A DNA stretch of 64,000 nucleotides from Oreocharis arfaki (taxonomy: Eukaryota; Chordata; Aves; Passeriformes; Paramythiidae). The first letter of the stretch is position 1, and each line of letters opens with the position of its first letter. The notes under the pieces were generated by a model. It saw only the letters and a list, made by a program, of their open reading frames with translations, did no database searches and was not told the DNA's origin. Shown piece after piece: positions 13,241 to 27,437 of this stretch. A program made the translations under genes and the position numbers. The stretch spans positions 466,357-530,356 of the forward strand of contig VZRR01012719.1 in the NCBI GenBank assembly GCA_013398015.1, given 5' to 3'.

Positions 13241-13313
13241 GGAAATCCCCTTTTTTTTAAAATGCCTTGTGATGAGTCACTGCTGCTGTTTGCTTCAAAC
13301 TGAAGGGGATTCC
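13241..13313. promoter_or_regulatory. TNIP3: NF-kB / AP-1 / NF-kB motif cluster
   Basis: Three consensus motifs fall within 73 bases. GGAAATCCCC at 13241-13250 is the reverse complement of the full kB consensus GGGGATTTCC. TGAGTCA at 13273-13279 is a perfect AP-1 site. GGGGATTCC at 13305-13313 is a second kB core. TNIP3 is known to be induced by NF-kB downstream of TNF and TLR signalling, so this is a candidate promoter or enhancer lying about 14 kb before the first coding exon found. The motifs are seen directly; the function is inferred. Confidence 0.45.
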
Positions 13314-13334
13314 AACTATGAAGTTGTATTATTG

Positions 13335-13343
13335 CTAAAATAG
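13335..13343 (+). promoter_or_regulatory. TATA-like / MEF2-consensus element CTAAAATAG
   Basis: CTAAAATAG fits the MEF2 consensus and could also serve as a weak TATA element. It lies just downstream of the kB/AP-1 cluster and about 60 bases before a strong splice donor. It may be a chance match. Confidence 0.25.
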
Positions 13344-13364
13344 AATCCTGTTCCATTGCGTAGG

Positions 13365-13404
13365 TTGCAGTTGAAAGCAGAGAAAGGTCTGGGGGAGTTG
13401 TAGG
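13365..13404 (+). other. TNIP3: Candidate non-coding first exon of TNIP3
   Basis: A strong donor, TAGG followed by GTAAGC, sits at 13404/13405, about 90 bases after the kB/AP-1 cluster and about 60 after a TATA-like element. A transcript starting near 13365 and spliced here would have a short 5' UTR exon. The start coordinate is approximate and no RNA evidence exists. Confidence 0.2.
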
Positions 13405-16400
13405 GTAAGCAAGCAGTGCCGCTGCTAGTTTGTTTACTAGGGGACTAATGGCAATTCCAGTAACAAGTAAACAGCTTAGAAGTCTAGTAGATCAAAACCA
13501 GTCTCTAGCTAAAAAGCACTTCTTTATCTCTGAAGCTCCCCATAAACCAAAAAACAATCCCAAACCATAATAGTATGTGTGTTTCTAGCACTAGATACTA
13601 AGATCAGTTCAGCAAGAAGCGTAGTTTGAGCTTTTTTATGTGTGTATATATTCATTATGGAGTCAAAATTGAATTGCTTTAAGAATGGTTCTTGTAGACA
13701 TGGAAGATTGCTTTCAATTTTCTTCTTTCATTATAAAGCTGACTGTCCTCATATCTATATTACTGTTGGTTTAGCCCTGGTGCTTTAAGCTGCAATGTTC
13801 TGAAACCATTGTCTATCACTTTCTTTCATCTGAAGTAACTGCTGCAATTCTCTGTCGTGCTGGAGTTTTGACCCATTTCCAAATCGCTATGTGTGCATAC
13901 AGAGGATGGGGATTGCAATTTGAGGTAGGCTTTGGTCCTGTCTTCTCCTGTCTGCAGCGGTGTGCAGGCAATCCACGTCTATCCAGGTCTATCCTCTGAC
14001 CACTGAGCTTGCACCCTCTTGTAGTTCTGGATTTCCTTCCTTATTTTCAGAGTTCACCTGAGAACTTGTACAGGCTACAGTAAAACAACTCCCCAAAGCA
14101 CAAAAGGCACCACTTAAAGGCATTTTGTGTTACTGTGTTCAGTATTAAGGTCTCTAAGGCTGTGGTTATCTATTGAGATATGGTGGTTATTGAGCATTGA
14201 AAAGGATCCTGAGGCTGCTGATAGCACCACAGTAACACTCGAGTTTAAAACGAGTCTCACTACTGGTTTTACAGCATATCGCTGGAAGGGAAATAAGTTA
14301 ATAAAAGCCACAAAGTTGTACAATTTCCCATAGCCTTTGACTAATGCTGCAAGAGAGCAGTTAAAAAAACACTCTTAGCTGAAGGTGGGGGGATTTCCTT
14401 AGGAAGAATGCTTGGAAAGGGCCTTGCCCTGAACCAGGTTGGGAGACAGTCAGTTCCTAACTTCCTGACGGGAGTGCCTGTGCTAAATGGGAGGACACAG
14501 ATCCGTCCCTTAACCCCCAAAATGGTTTTGGGTTTACATCTCTTCAAAGGTATTTAATGCTGAAGACTCAGAATCCCGTAGCAATGCCCTGAAATGCCTG
14601 GCTTGCTTAGCTGCAATCCTCTCAGGTAACAGGACCAAAGGAGCTGGGCTGCCCTGCAGATGCTGTCACCCAGGTTCATCTGTGTCTGTGGTCTGGCTTG
14701 GATTTAAGCCTGGATTAAATGTGGCTGCTGGGAGCTGACTGGCTGAGTGCACTCTTGACAATTCCATTCGGTGTTCAGGTGCACAGCATGGAGTCTGGCT
14801 GGTTTGGAGAATTTGGACATGACTGCTTTTGTTACTTCTGAGAAGGGAAAAGATTCCATGCATCCTGTGGAACTTTGCAAATAGCACAGCATTTATGTGG
14901 TGAGATCTCTACATAGACAATTACCATGGTACTTTGATTAGCTGTGAACTGCTGATATCAAATACATTTTTATTTCTGTGGCCATTACTATTTTTCTCTT
15001 GAGGTAAAGTCTCATCCAAATAATCCTCTAATATGTATTCAATTGCTTTTTGTTGTCCATCTTCCCTTTGCAAAGGCTGAATGTGCTTTTTTAGGAGTTT
15101 GGGTTGAAGTGAACTTCAATGCTTGCAAACATTTAGAAGACTTACAAGTAGTAATTTGTCAGACACACTGGCACTCTGCTGTGTTTCAAGGCTTCCTTCA
15201 AAGTAGGATGCACAGAGAACTGCAGAAGCTTAGAGTATGGTCATGATTAGTAGGTGGATAAATATCCCTACATTATAAAATAATCCTCAGTGTTTAATGT
15301 TTTTTCTAAGTTGTAATTGCTGGGGAAGTACATAAGGGAAGTAGAACTTTGTTTGCTACAATATTTTAGTGCTCCAAGAACTTGTTTTTTTTTTTCTTTT
15401 TTTTCTCCTTAAAAGAAAACAGAAAATAAAAAAAGACCTTATTTCCACTAGAGCAAATGGCTTTTCCTTATGTCATTTATAAAAATTAATCATTTTAACA
15501 ACTTTTTTCTTTACTGTTCAAAGAAGTTTTACATTTTTCTTGATTGTTCCCCAGTGCCTATACACTGCCTCTGTCTATGTTTTATGAGTAAAATCTAAAT
15601 AACAGAAGGGTACAGTTTCCATAAAATTAAGGTCATATGAGGTGGAAATAGCAGCCTAAGATCAGGAGTTCCTTCATTTTTATAGTTCTTTCTTTTGGTA
15701 ACGGGAAACAGCTCTAAGGCAGTTTGCTTGTGAGATATATAGGAGTGTTTGCATTTGTAGATTTGTGTGTGTGTGTCTGCATGCTTATGTGATGGAGAGC
15801 TCTCTCTAGTGTGGTTATTAGCTTTACCACACACTTGGACAACAATATTGCAGAGTTGTAAGCAGATATTACTCTTGATTTCACAAAAAGGGAAAATTAG
15901 ATTCATATGCTTCATGGGGAAGGTGGGGCGAACGACTTCTGCTTCAGTGTTGTGATGAATGCTGCTGGTTGTGGAAAGGTCATCAGATCCTCCAGAGAAG
16001 CTGGGAAAGGGTACAATTCTCATCTGAAATGTAGTAGAAGTGTCACCTCTCACCACCTTCATCTCTTCCAAAGTGCCTTTCTTCCTGTCCACCAACAACC
16101 AGGATACCTCCTGTGAGATATGCTCACTTCCCTTTGCTCTTGGACAGCTGCAAACCCAGGTGGAGGCATCTTGCTCTATCCAGCCACCTGTAGTGATGGC
16201 AACCACCTCTCACTGGGTACATCAGAACTGCTTCCTTTCTTCCTTTTCTAACTTTGCTTCCTTTTTCCTTTCACTTTTAACCCAGACTCATGCAGCTGTT
16301 GTGTATCACCTTATTCTATCCTTAGCCCTTTCTGTGGAGGTATCCACTGTTCTGGGTAAACCCAGCTCACTGCACTCCTTGCTGCTGAGATGAAAATCAG

Positions 16401-19400
16401 AGACCAGGGAAGCTTAGTTTTGTGGTAGATCAGCTTGTTGAGAAAATTCTAAGTCCTCTGGGCTCTGTGTCTGATTTTATTTTTGCAGCCCAGCCAAGAA
16501 ATAGCGAAAGGCAGGAAGGTGTCAGCAACTTGCAGGTTTTAGCAGTCCCTGAATCTGGGTGAAAATGCTTTGCTTCCTGCAAAAATACCATGTCTCCATG
16601 AGGTAAAGGTCAGTTTTCTGTCAAACCACTAAATGTTGCTTTAAGATTTCATTGACGTAGAGAGTAGTAAATTTAGTATAGCTTCAGGGTTGACTTTTGT
16701 CTCTTGTTAATTGGCAGGCAGGTGAAAGTGTGTGTGGATAGGGAAGAAATCCCTCTGAAGTTGATGCGGAATGAGAAAATGCTTTCTTGGTGGATTTACA
16801 CACTGCTTAAAATTAGGTTTAATTCCATTTTGGACCAGAATATAAATGCTGAAGTATTTCAGTAAAAAATGTGGTGGTAACCAGTGGGTGGGCAACCAGC
16901 TGGAGAATAATGTGGACTTACTGCCAAGAAAAAAAGGTTTATAGGTAAACCTCCCTTACGCTAAGCTGCATGCTTAAATTTTGGGGGATTGACAAATGTG
17001 ATGGAAGGGATGTCCTGCTGGAACCTGCTGCTGGCCTGGTGTAAAGCCTGTTTTCATACTTGATATTGTATCAAATTCATGAACATCTGCAGGAAAATCC
17101 AGTGAAATAGCATAATGTATTTGAGTAAAAGTAAAGAATTCATAGAATCACCGTCTAAGACCTCATAAAGGAGCTGTGGCATTTCCAATTTTTTGATAAG
17201 GAAGGGAGAATTTGTTGTGGGTGGTCTTCTGTTCACAGCTAAGCAGTAAAGCCACACAGCGAGCAGGAACAAAATGGGTGGGAAGTGCCTTGACTTTTAA
17301 TACAACTCAGGCAAAAGCTCTTATAGACCAAACTAAAATCAAAGCAGTTCACTAAAATTCAGGGTAGAGCTGGGCAGCAGCATCTCCCTCCCTTCTGTGA
17401 GCACAAAAATACATTGTAATAGTGTATGAAGTGTAGATAAGAGGTAACCTCACCATTGAGTGTTTAGTTCACCTCAAAAACCTGACAGCTGGGGCTGGCT
17501 GTCTCGCTGATACTCCTTGATGTGGGGCATGTGAACCTGTTTAAGCATATAGAACTAAAAAAGAGCAGCCAACCTACTTGTGAGTGAAGCAGAAGAGACT
17601 ATTTTAGCTTGAGAAAACCCTGAGTGCGTGGGAGCAGTTCTCATTCATGCACCAGAGAGAGAGGAGGACAGCTGCAGGCAGCCAGGGAGTAAGGCTTGTG
17701 TGGAGAGCAGCAGGCTGCCTTGTTTCAGCAGAACGAGCTCCTAATGCCCCAAATGTGGTATCAAAATGTCAACTTTCAAGCTAAATCTCAGAACATTTCT
17801 GGACAGCAAATCTGTCTTAAGCTGCCTCTCCAGAATACTGGAGTCCCAAAGTGTTTTGAGCACTTTTGATATTGCTTTTTTCCCCCCAGTCCTCTTTCTT
17901 CTTTGTATTAGTCTTTTCTCTCCTGAATAATACATGGCAATTAAGCCCTTTACAAGTCACCAAGGATCTGGTACTTTAAGCTGTTGTCTTTGCATTATAT
18001 TAAATTTTCTCTAACTCGTTTCCTTATTTTTCCCCTATGGAAAGCCCCTAAACAAGCAGTTCTTCAGTGGACAATAAAATAATTTGAATGGCAACCATCC
18101 AACCTGGTCTTTTTCTAGATAAGTAGTTTGGGTATGCATAAGAGGCAATGAAATTTTTATTATTCAGTTATGTGTGGTGTAGCTAAAGGGGTTTTCTTTT
18201 TCTGAATGGGGGCAGTGGGAAAGTCAGGTAAAAAGGTGATTTCTGCTGTACCCCCACAATTTTCCACTGGAGGTTAAAAGAAAGGGTTCCCTCTTCAATT
18301 TTTCCATTGACTGCTTTTCTCTGCCTCCACAAAACACTTTGTTGTGTGTGCTTTGCTGTGCTGAAAATGTCAATACTTTCATATCAGCAATGTTTACAGG
18401 AGTTAAAAAAGACAACCCTCTAATTGTTTGAGTCAGGAGGGCTGTGAAGCTGCTGTTAACAGGAAAAGCCCACGTTTTCATCTCCTCTTCTCTGGAAGCA
18501 GGAAGGATTCTGTGCCCTGTTAACCTCTGCTACACAGGTAGAGCATCACATCCCTGCCTGTCCTTGCCTTGGGCATGGCTAGTGGTTGGAGTAGCCCAGC
18601 AGAACAGGAAATAGCCAGGCTCAGAAGGACTCCAGTTAAAATATTTGTGGTTTGCATTTTATTCAGGGAATGCTTCCCAGAATCAGTTCTCTTTGATCAC
18701 TTCTCTTAACTCATGAGATGGCATGAGAAGGCACCTGACCTTAAAGTCTCAACAGTCCTGGCTTTGCTTTGTCCTGCATGAGGAGAAAAGTGGCTGTTCC
18801 TGGCCTCCCTGTCAGAAACCACTGTGGCTCTGTGGAACAGGCAATGGATGATAAACCCAGGACCTGCACACATGCAGAGTTGTAATTAACCCCCATCATT
18901 GTTGAGCTGACAGATGATGACAAAATGACAAGCACCCCTTGAATTATTTCCAGTCCCATTGCAATTAAGCATGTGGGTCAGTCCAAATCTGAAAGCTGTG
19001 TTTGAGTGCAGTGAAAGCCAAAACCAGAGAAGACTAAATTCACTGTATTCTGCATGAATGCATTGCTGAGTAATGTTTAATGCTATTCCCTTCTTATTCA
19101 GTCATCCAGTGGGAAAAGCATTTCTCCTCAGAGGATGCTCTTGGCTTTGATTTCTTTTGCTGCTTGGATTTGAGTATGTGTCAGTCATCTCCCAAGATAC
19201 TGCTCCAGCACTTTGCTACTGAGCCTTTGCTGGTGGGTTGCTTTCAAATGTCCCCTGTCGAGGCTGTTCAGCTTTTTATAAATGCTTATATAAAATTAAA
19301 CAAGAGATAGGGTAAGGAAAAGTGACTGATGTGGAGCTGAGTGTACAGGATGCTGTTCTGAGAAGTGGAAGATGTTGATGCTGTTGCATTTTTTTTTTTT

Positions 19401-22400
19401 AATTTATTTTAAGCAGGCAGCCAGTAAATCTGAACTCTTGTTGGTAAATGTGCAAACCATCAAGTTGAAGTCATGAACATTTTGTCTGAAAAAGTGACAG
19501 CGAGTTCTTCTTCTGTAGTGGAACACCATTATTGCAAAAGACTGGAGAAATCACCCTGCATCTCCAGCAGTTAAAACATTTATGCAGGAGGTACAAACAC
19601 AGTTAAAGTCCTTTCAGGGAAAGGCAGGGGAAAGAATTGGACCTTGGTCTCCCACATTCTGATCCCGACCTGTTGTTTCCTCTGTTGTAATTGCAAATGC
19701 CTCCAGAATAGTTTAGTTTGAACAAACCTGCAGTGAATTGAACATGAATTTGCAAATGACTGCTGTCTGTGTGCATGTGAGAAGCTGAGTGCAAACACTT
19801 CGACAGAAAAGGATCCATCCTGCTCTCCTGAGCAGCTGAGATATTTCTGCTAGGAGCATGGGAATGGTCTCAGGGCAGTTAGTTCACGAGTGTTACAACA
19901 AGAATGTCCTAAAAATCCCAGCAGAGTTTTTAATCCTTGGTGCAGAACTGCTCAGGTTTTGTTGTCATCAAAACCGAAACCGATACAACAATCAGACTTA
20001 GAGATGAGTGTTTTTCTGAACTTACCTATCGTGAATCTTTCACTTCTAGGTGACAGCATGATAATGTTAATTTTTATCATCTGTGAAACTTGATTAATCA
20101 ACTCTTGTGTGCAGTGGGCTGTAGCCTGAAATGAATAGTAGGTTCTTGAAAATGCTGCATCACTTCTTGTCTGGTGAAGGGGAGACGTTTCTGCAGCCTT
20201 CACCTCTATGTGCTGTCTTCCTCGGAATGAAAATCAGATATCGTAGGGTGGTGTTTCTGATCAGGGGCAGAGCTGACTGTCACTGCTGATGAGGGGATCA
20301 TAGCTGGTCAAACTGAGCACTGATTCAGTAAAGGAAACGTTTAGAATAAATTCTAATTAAAATGCATTCCTAGAAATGGCTCCCTGACCTATTTGCCCCT
20401 TACAGTAAATTATACAGCTTCTAGATTGATATTTGTGCTCTATTCAATTTGAGTTGATGCAGCTTTTCCACCATGCTAGACCACCACTTTTCCCACAGAG
20501 CAGCTCTTGCTGGTGCGTGGGCGAAGCGTTGTGTCACTGTTCCATGCTAATCTGAAGAATGAGAGGGAATCCTCTGTGGTCTCTTACAAGCAGTGCTTTC
20601 AAGTAGGTCTGTGTGGGCTGTGTTTGTTTGAGAGAGATGAATGTGCTCTCAATGGTAGAATGACTTTAAGAAAGGGGTTTCCCTAAGCCTGGGGTGTAGG
20701 TTAAACCTTGAGATATATATACACAGATACACTTTTGCCTCCAAACCACTTAGTTCTCATTTGATTCAGAGAGCCTTTATTTAAGACTGGGATGTCCTAA
20801 CCTGGCAGTACAGAGGACGGACACCTTCCCTAAATATGGTGAGTAACATCTGCATTCATTGGAAATTTGTACTAGTGGGTCTCTTCCTAGCCTCAGAGTG
20901 AGGTCATGTGCCTCTTTTCCCTTCTTATTGACTAAAAAGACCTCAAATCCAAAACCTGATATTTTCAAGGTTTTTATTTCTTAAATGGCTTTTTAATTTC
21001 TTCATACTGTTTCTACAGAATGACTGTAGGAATGTTCTTTCATTTACTTTTCCTGCATGAAGTTGGACAATGAAAAGTACAGCAATAGTAAAGGATTATT
21101 GCCATATAGAGCACTGACTAAATTAAACAGTTATTTTGGGGTAAATTTAGTGATACAAAGATTCAGTGCACCTGTACTGGGTTTGACTGAAGTCCCTCTT
21201 TTTGGATACACTTTCTGCCGAGAGCTTTGGAAGTCTCATCTGTTCTGTGGAGTTTGGGATGTTCCCTGGGCTACTAACTGCCTGGAGCAGGCACAGGATT
21301 CCCTTAGGTAGTTCTATCATTAGGACATGTGCTACAAATTATTTCTTATAATCCACACAGCATTTGAGAATGGGCTAGGTGATATTTTGCTTGCCTTGTG
21401 GCTGTAAATTGGCATTAAAGCTGCACCTCAGAAGAAGTTTTGATGCATTCTGCCCTTGAGTAAGGAATACTTGGAGCTATGGTATTACACCCCACTTTTT
21501 CCAGGGCTGATGTTTGCTGCAAGAGGGCACATTCCTGTTTGTGCTGGGGCAGCTGTAGGAGCTCTAGACTGCTCTACCTCCCTTCCAAAATGGAGCAAAA
21601 GTTCTCATCTTCCCTTGGCTTGCTTCTAGAGCCTCAGGACACTGTGATATGCTGCTGCCAGAGTCCGAATTTCTGACAGCTGCAGTACCACATTTCCAGA
21701 AGTGTGGGAGTGCTGGAATGTGTGGAAAGCAGCATCTGCTTCTGGGTTGTTTAGGACTAGTGTTCCTGCCAGCCAAGAAATGCCAATGATTTTTTGCAAC
21801 TGGCTGGCTGGATGGTTCCTACCTTTTTATGGGCTCTTCTTTCTCCTTTTTTTTTTTTGTTGTGGGATTTGGAAGCTTGTTTGGAGGGCATGGATCTTAC
21901 ATAGAACAGAGCTGCATTCCTCTTCTAAATCAAGCCTTCTTGTCTTCTTGCTGTCAAACTTCCCTTCTTTTAGGTGCACAGCTTCTTGTAGCTAGGTCTG
22001 CCTGCCTGTGCCTTTTGTCATGGCCACGTGGCCCCTGTACTTGGGGCAATCTCCTTTCTGTTACTTTCTTATAGTCTGCCTCCTTCTACTGCAGAGACTT
22101 GATTCCAAAGTCATGGATTTGAAATTTCCTAACTTTTATCTCTTGGTTTGCATTGTACAAGAAAGCTTTGTCCTTTCCTGTCACATCACAGTTCCACTGC
22201 AGTGACATCTCTATTAAAAACTGTTTAGCGAAATAACCCCATTTTGGGCACTGTCAATGAATATCAGTTATTAATCTTGCTTTTATCCTGCAGCATTTTT
22301 CCTTTTCACTTGTGTAGTTTATCTTTTGGAAAGCTTCCTATCCATGCTTTGGCAGTGAATAATAATAAAGAACCATTTTTTTTACTGCATAATTTACAGT

Positions 22401-25400
22401 TGACATTTAACAAATAACTAAGTACTTCCTTCCCATCTTGCCCACCTCCAAATAATTTGTTGAGCTAATTAAAGTTGGACACAGATAGTGAGAAAATAGC
22501 ATTGAAAAGGTCTTAATTTTTGAGGGTTTTATTTTATCAACATATTTTATACTTTTAAAAGATTAATTTGAATTCTATTAACAATTTGCTTCCACAGAAA
22601 TTGTGTACAATAAGTGTGCTCAAAGTATCACAAACTTTGCACCCAGCCCTGTGTACACTAGTTGGCTTTAGCTGAGCTGAACATTTGCCCATGAAGAAAA
22701 GATTTCTTCTAATTGTATTAAAAATGAGGAAACTCATTTTTGACAGGAGAAGTACTGAGGGTGTTTTGAGGTAGGCCGTGTGTGACTTTGATGGCTTGGT
22801 GCAATGATATTTGCAACTTCCTCTGGTCACTTCATCAGTGTGGTCATGATATTTTTCTCACTGAACTCGTGTTTCGTGGCCTTTCAAAAGAGTTTGTGTG
22901 CTTTAAACTCACTCGTGCAGGTGCCTGTGGAGAGTGGCTGACATGGTAAGCCCAAACGTACAATGTGTGTCAAGCAAGCCTGAGCACGACTGTGGTGGCT
23001 TTTTGGTGACATTTGTGCCACTGATTTCTTCTCGAAGAAGGGATTTATACTCACTGGGAAGTTGTTTTCTCACTTTTAGATCTTCTCGAGATCTTCAATC
23101 CAAAGACATTTAGAAATTTGCTGCTTGGCAAAGGGAGAAACATGCCTGTAAATTGGTTTTGTCTCAGTTTCAATTCAAGGAAGAAGTGTTGTATTGATTT
23201 TGCATAAGGTCCTGTAGTTTAAATCTGTTTTGCACTCACCACTGACACTAATTTGTGTGTGTCAAGAGGAGTAGCACTCCTAAGACCAGACTGTTTATCC
23301 AGTTGTGGATATCACAGCTCCATGGGAGGGCGTCTGGGAATTCAGAAGTGCTTTGTGGGGAATGCTGCTCAAAATCTGCTGTTACCTTAATCAAGGAGAA
23401 TTGTACTTAATAATGAGATCAGTTTAAAGTATTCAGCATTAAATCTTCCTGCATCACACAGGGCAGGTACCAGTTTCATTTTGTCCAAACTAAATGAGGC
23501 AAGACAGAACTGAGGAAACTATCTACTCTTTATTTTTGGCTAAAATCAAGTTTCAGATTTAAAATTTTTGTTAGAAACTGTCATATATTGAAGTTTCAGC
23601 ACTTTATCAGGATATAATGGGGGGAGGAGACAACTGGCAGATCTTGCTGTGTTTGTGGCTTTTTCTAGGCAGCATTTTTGTGTCAGAAGCTGCATTTTCA
23701 GCAAAGGGCAGACAGACATGCAGTGCAATGGCCGGTTCAAGTGCTACTCTGAGAACCAAACCTGGGCATATCTAGGTAGGGGAAGACGCCAGAAATGTTC
23801 TATGTTTGATTTCTTCAGGCCAAACAAAGTCTTGAAGGCTTTCTTGCTGTTGTAGATTAGTTTCAGTGAGTGTTGCTCGGGTTCTCTTTCATCAAACACT
23901 CTTTTTTTTCTCTGGCTGTTCTTCCATTTTGATCACATTTACTGTAATAATGCATTTCTCCCTCCCACTCCTCCTACACGACAACCACGCACAAATAACG
24001 TGTAACTGGCTTGTTTATCAACAGCATTGATGATGGTGTTTGTTCCACTTTGTTTGGGAGCTATTTTGCAATATGGGTAATGCTTAAATGAGGTAAATTT
24101 ACTCAGCCCGGCTCTGAGGCCCTGCATCTTTCACAGCAGACAAATGTGTATTCCTGGAAAGGTAACTTATGAATGGGTTTATTCCTTATGTGTAATTTGC
24201 CAGCATGTACTTTAATTTATTTGGCATGTTGTTTGCTTTCTGTTCTCTCTGCTGGGACAATATGTCTGGTGATGGTGGTGATCTGTAAAACTGAATCATT
24301 TAGTTGATCTAGGCAGGAAAACAAAACCAAACAAAAAATTTCCTTGCCCTTTTTTCTGCATCTTTTAGCCTGGCTCATCTCTGGCATTCATTTTACATTG
24401 CATTCCCACAAAATAGTGCTTTGGTATAAATGAAATACAAGTGAATTACTGAGCAGGTTTGGGGGAAAATGAGCAGAGGTTTGGGAACATCAGATGATTT
24501 TAAGCTAGAGCCAGACTTGGAGAAAGAAAAAGAGAATGGGGCAAGAGCAGTGCAGGATTTAACATTTACAATAAGGATGTTTGTGAAAAACATTTTTGAA
24601 AACATTTTGAAACACCAGTGTGATGAATGCCTGTCTGGTTGCAATCAATTTTACAGTTAAGATTTCATTAGAATTAGGGAGTCTCATTGTCTTTCTTGAA
24701 CAATGTATTTTTTTCCCTCTCCAAATGTGTTTTTTCTGTGTGGGGAACTTGTTTTTAATGCAAATTAATACTCCAGCCAAAAAAAGTGCCTTTTTGACCT
24801 ATTCTGGCTGTATCTAGGAAATACTTAGTGCTTGGAGCCATGATAAATTTGGTGGGTGAGCACCGAGGAAATTCTGCACACTTTTTAACAAACATTTCCA
24901 ATTATTGCAAAACCCCATAAATCTGTGAGCAGAACCGATTCTGTTTTACTTCAGGGTGTTCCTGTTCTTAAAAGCCTTGACAGAGAGCAGAAAATTTATG
25001 TAATTCTGAGCAATCTTTTACATGACCATTACAACTCCCTCTTTTACAGAGCCTTAATTCTTTGAAGTAGCTGAATTTTATCCATCTTGGCTTAAGTCTG
25101 CCAGATCTAATAAAAACCTACAGCATTACATTGCATATTAGGGTTGTAAAAACTTCTGGTTGTTCTAATAACAAACACTGGCACGGGGCACAACAACTGG
25201 GTCACATCTCTTTCGTTCAGGTTCACAAGTGGAGATTAGGATTTGAGCTACAAAATCTGCATATGACTAAGAGTCAGGAGACCTGCACAACGTCCCCCAC
25301 CCCAGCAGCATGAGCAGCAGGACTTCTGAAGAACTGCATGTTTATGCTGCCTGGGTGTGCAGCTGGGCCATGCAGGGATGTGGGACTTGTCAGCTTGAGC

Positions 25401-27437
25401 AGCTTTTTCTGTTTCCCTGGCTTGGCAGAGCGGGGACACAGAAAACCCGGAGCATTCACAGTGCAGCCCCAGAGAGCTCCCCAGCAGGGCCCCCAAATCT
25501 GCTTCACACTGCAGAACCAGAAAAGAACACATCTAGCAACTACATAAATATATTTTTCTTCGTTCTGCACTGCTTTTTCCTTTCCAGTTTTTCAGAATGC
25601 TGTTTGCTTCTTACATGACTCTTGCTGACATGGATGTCATGTTTTCGGTAATGTTTAACCTGCATCCCTTTAACATGGGCTGCAATACTGTGCCCAGATT
25701 GGCAAATACGTCTGAAACTGGTGACATGTCAAAGCTCAGTGGGACGAATTAGAGCTGAAGTAGCAGTCTGAATTCTGTGGTGTTCTGGGTCAATTTTGGG
25801 GTTTTTTTTATTCTGATTTCTGTTAGTCATTTTGCTGTATTTTTTTTGTTGTTGTTATTTCAGTGGCAGTAGAGAGTGTTCATTCCAGGTCAATATTTTT
25901 CAATTTTGATATTTTTAAGTTAGACACCTGCAGGCCAAGTGTAGGCACTCCAGAATAAAGCTTAATCCTCATTAGTCCCCAGTGTCTGCAGCTCCCATTG
26001 AAATCAATCGAATGCAGCTTTCCATACTTCAACGTGATTGTGTTATGGTTAAACAGACACTCTTAAAATTCAGACAAGCTGGAATCAAGTTTCACATGAA
26101 ACTGAATTGACTTTTTTTTTTATTAATAAGATCCTTGTAATTAGTGATTACCAGATGCATTTAGAACGTGTGAAATGCCTGCAGGAGTTGGAATTAAGAA
26201 GGGGGAGGGATGCCAAACACCTCAGATCTTCTGCTGGCAATCTTTCATTTTAAATTTCTGCCCTGCACATAGATGAAGCAGCATGGTTTCTATAAAATGT
26301 TCAGCTGTGGTTTCACATCCAGTTGATGTTACCAATAAAGAGAATGACTTGTAATTGAAAACTTACTTGCTTATAAATAACAGGTTTAGCTCTGGATGGC
26401 TCCCTACTATATTTCAGTGGTCACCTTTCTGTCCTTAAGATAGGTCTTAGGAAACCTGTCAATTTTCAGTTCTAGCAACTACCATGATGATATTGTTGGA
26501 TATAAAGAGAAGAATAAGGCTTCTGGGCTCCTTTTCTGATGAACCAGAGGTGTCTGAGGAAACATGCCCAGGGCTGTCACCAGCCTGCAGCATGGGAGGA
26601 GAATGACTCCTCTGGGTGAGGTGATGTTGGCTCACTCTTGGTACAATCTCTTCTCCCACTTGAGACGGAGGGGTGGTGCTTGCTTTTTTCATGTTTGGAG
26701 TTTTAATCCAAAACCTCCAGTTTCAAGGGATTATCTTAATGTGGACTGCTTACTGTAACCCTGTAACAGCCCTTTTCTCTGGGAGGTTAGCTGGGGGTTT
26801 TTTTATTTCTCTCCCTTCTCTTTGGAAATGCAGTGCTGGAGAGTAACTTGCCTGACCAGAGGGAAGCTTGTTAGGAGCTTGTAGAGTGCTTGAACAACAC
26901 ACTCGTGCTCAATAACTTACATATGGCTCCTTTTCTCTCCAAGTGATTTAGATCAGAGTCATGACTCAAATTCACTTAATTTTGGAGCAGTTGTTTTACT
27001 GGGCACTTCCATGAATCGTAGGAATTTTTTGGACAATGTGAGGACATGCTTGAATTCTAGAGTATGAAAGATAATTGCTTCTTTTAGGATGATTAATAGA
27101 AGCCCTTTTTGCAACCCTTCCAATGTTCCTGCAGCTGCTGACAGCTTTGTTCCTTGGATAGACTTTTGTCGCTGCAGCCAGAGATTGTTGTTGCTCCTGC
27201 CCTTGCAGAAATGTCCCTGACACAGTGGTGGACTTAGTAGTGGATGGTGCTGGTTAGGAGGAAGTAGATTCCTGGCTTGCTTGTCAACCATTTGTAGTTT
27301 ATGGAGAAAAAAATAGAAATTTAAGGCACTGTTATCTGTTCTCGTTATAATGGGATACTTTAATTTTTCTACTTAGATTATTGATTTTTTTTACTTCCCT
27401 TTAAAAACTCGTTTTTTTTCTTCCCTGTTCCTAATAG
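13405..27437. other. DNA between QRFPR and the first TNIP3 coding exon, right part (possible TNIP3 5' intron)
   Basis: No coding exon was confirmed. If the candidate first exon at 13365-13404 is real, this is the first TNIP3 intron. The longest open frame, 15595-16206 (-), has low-complexity content and no known domain. The T-rich tract 15385-15410 and short TG runs near 15764 are the only repeats noted. Further 5' coding exons of TNIP3 could be hidden here because they would be short. Confidence 0.55.
15385..15410. repeat. T-rich tract
   Basis: A nearly pure T run interrupted by single C residues, of low-complexity origin. Confidence 0.85.

Noticed and set aside
15595..16206. The longest open frame in the window, 203 codons on the - strand
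   Set aside because: No recognisable domain, a His/Thr/Lys-rich run derived from a TG-repeat area, and no splice or promoter context. Best explained as a chance frame.
17135..17175. CATAGAATCACC..AAGACCTCAT string resembling the 3' end of an avian CR1 LINE
   Set aside because: Only a short partial resemblance, without the 3' microsatellite or an extended match. Similar fragments near 52260 and 50540 are also too short to call.
17614..17682. ATG with short frame ending at a GTAAGG donor, considered as a first TNIP3 coding exon
   Set aside because: Weak initiation context, no promoter signal nearby and no family resemblance; cannot be supported without RNA data.
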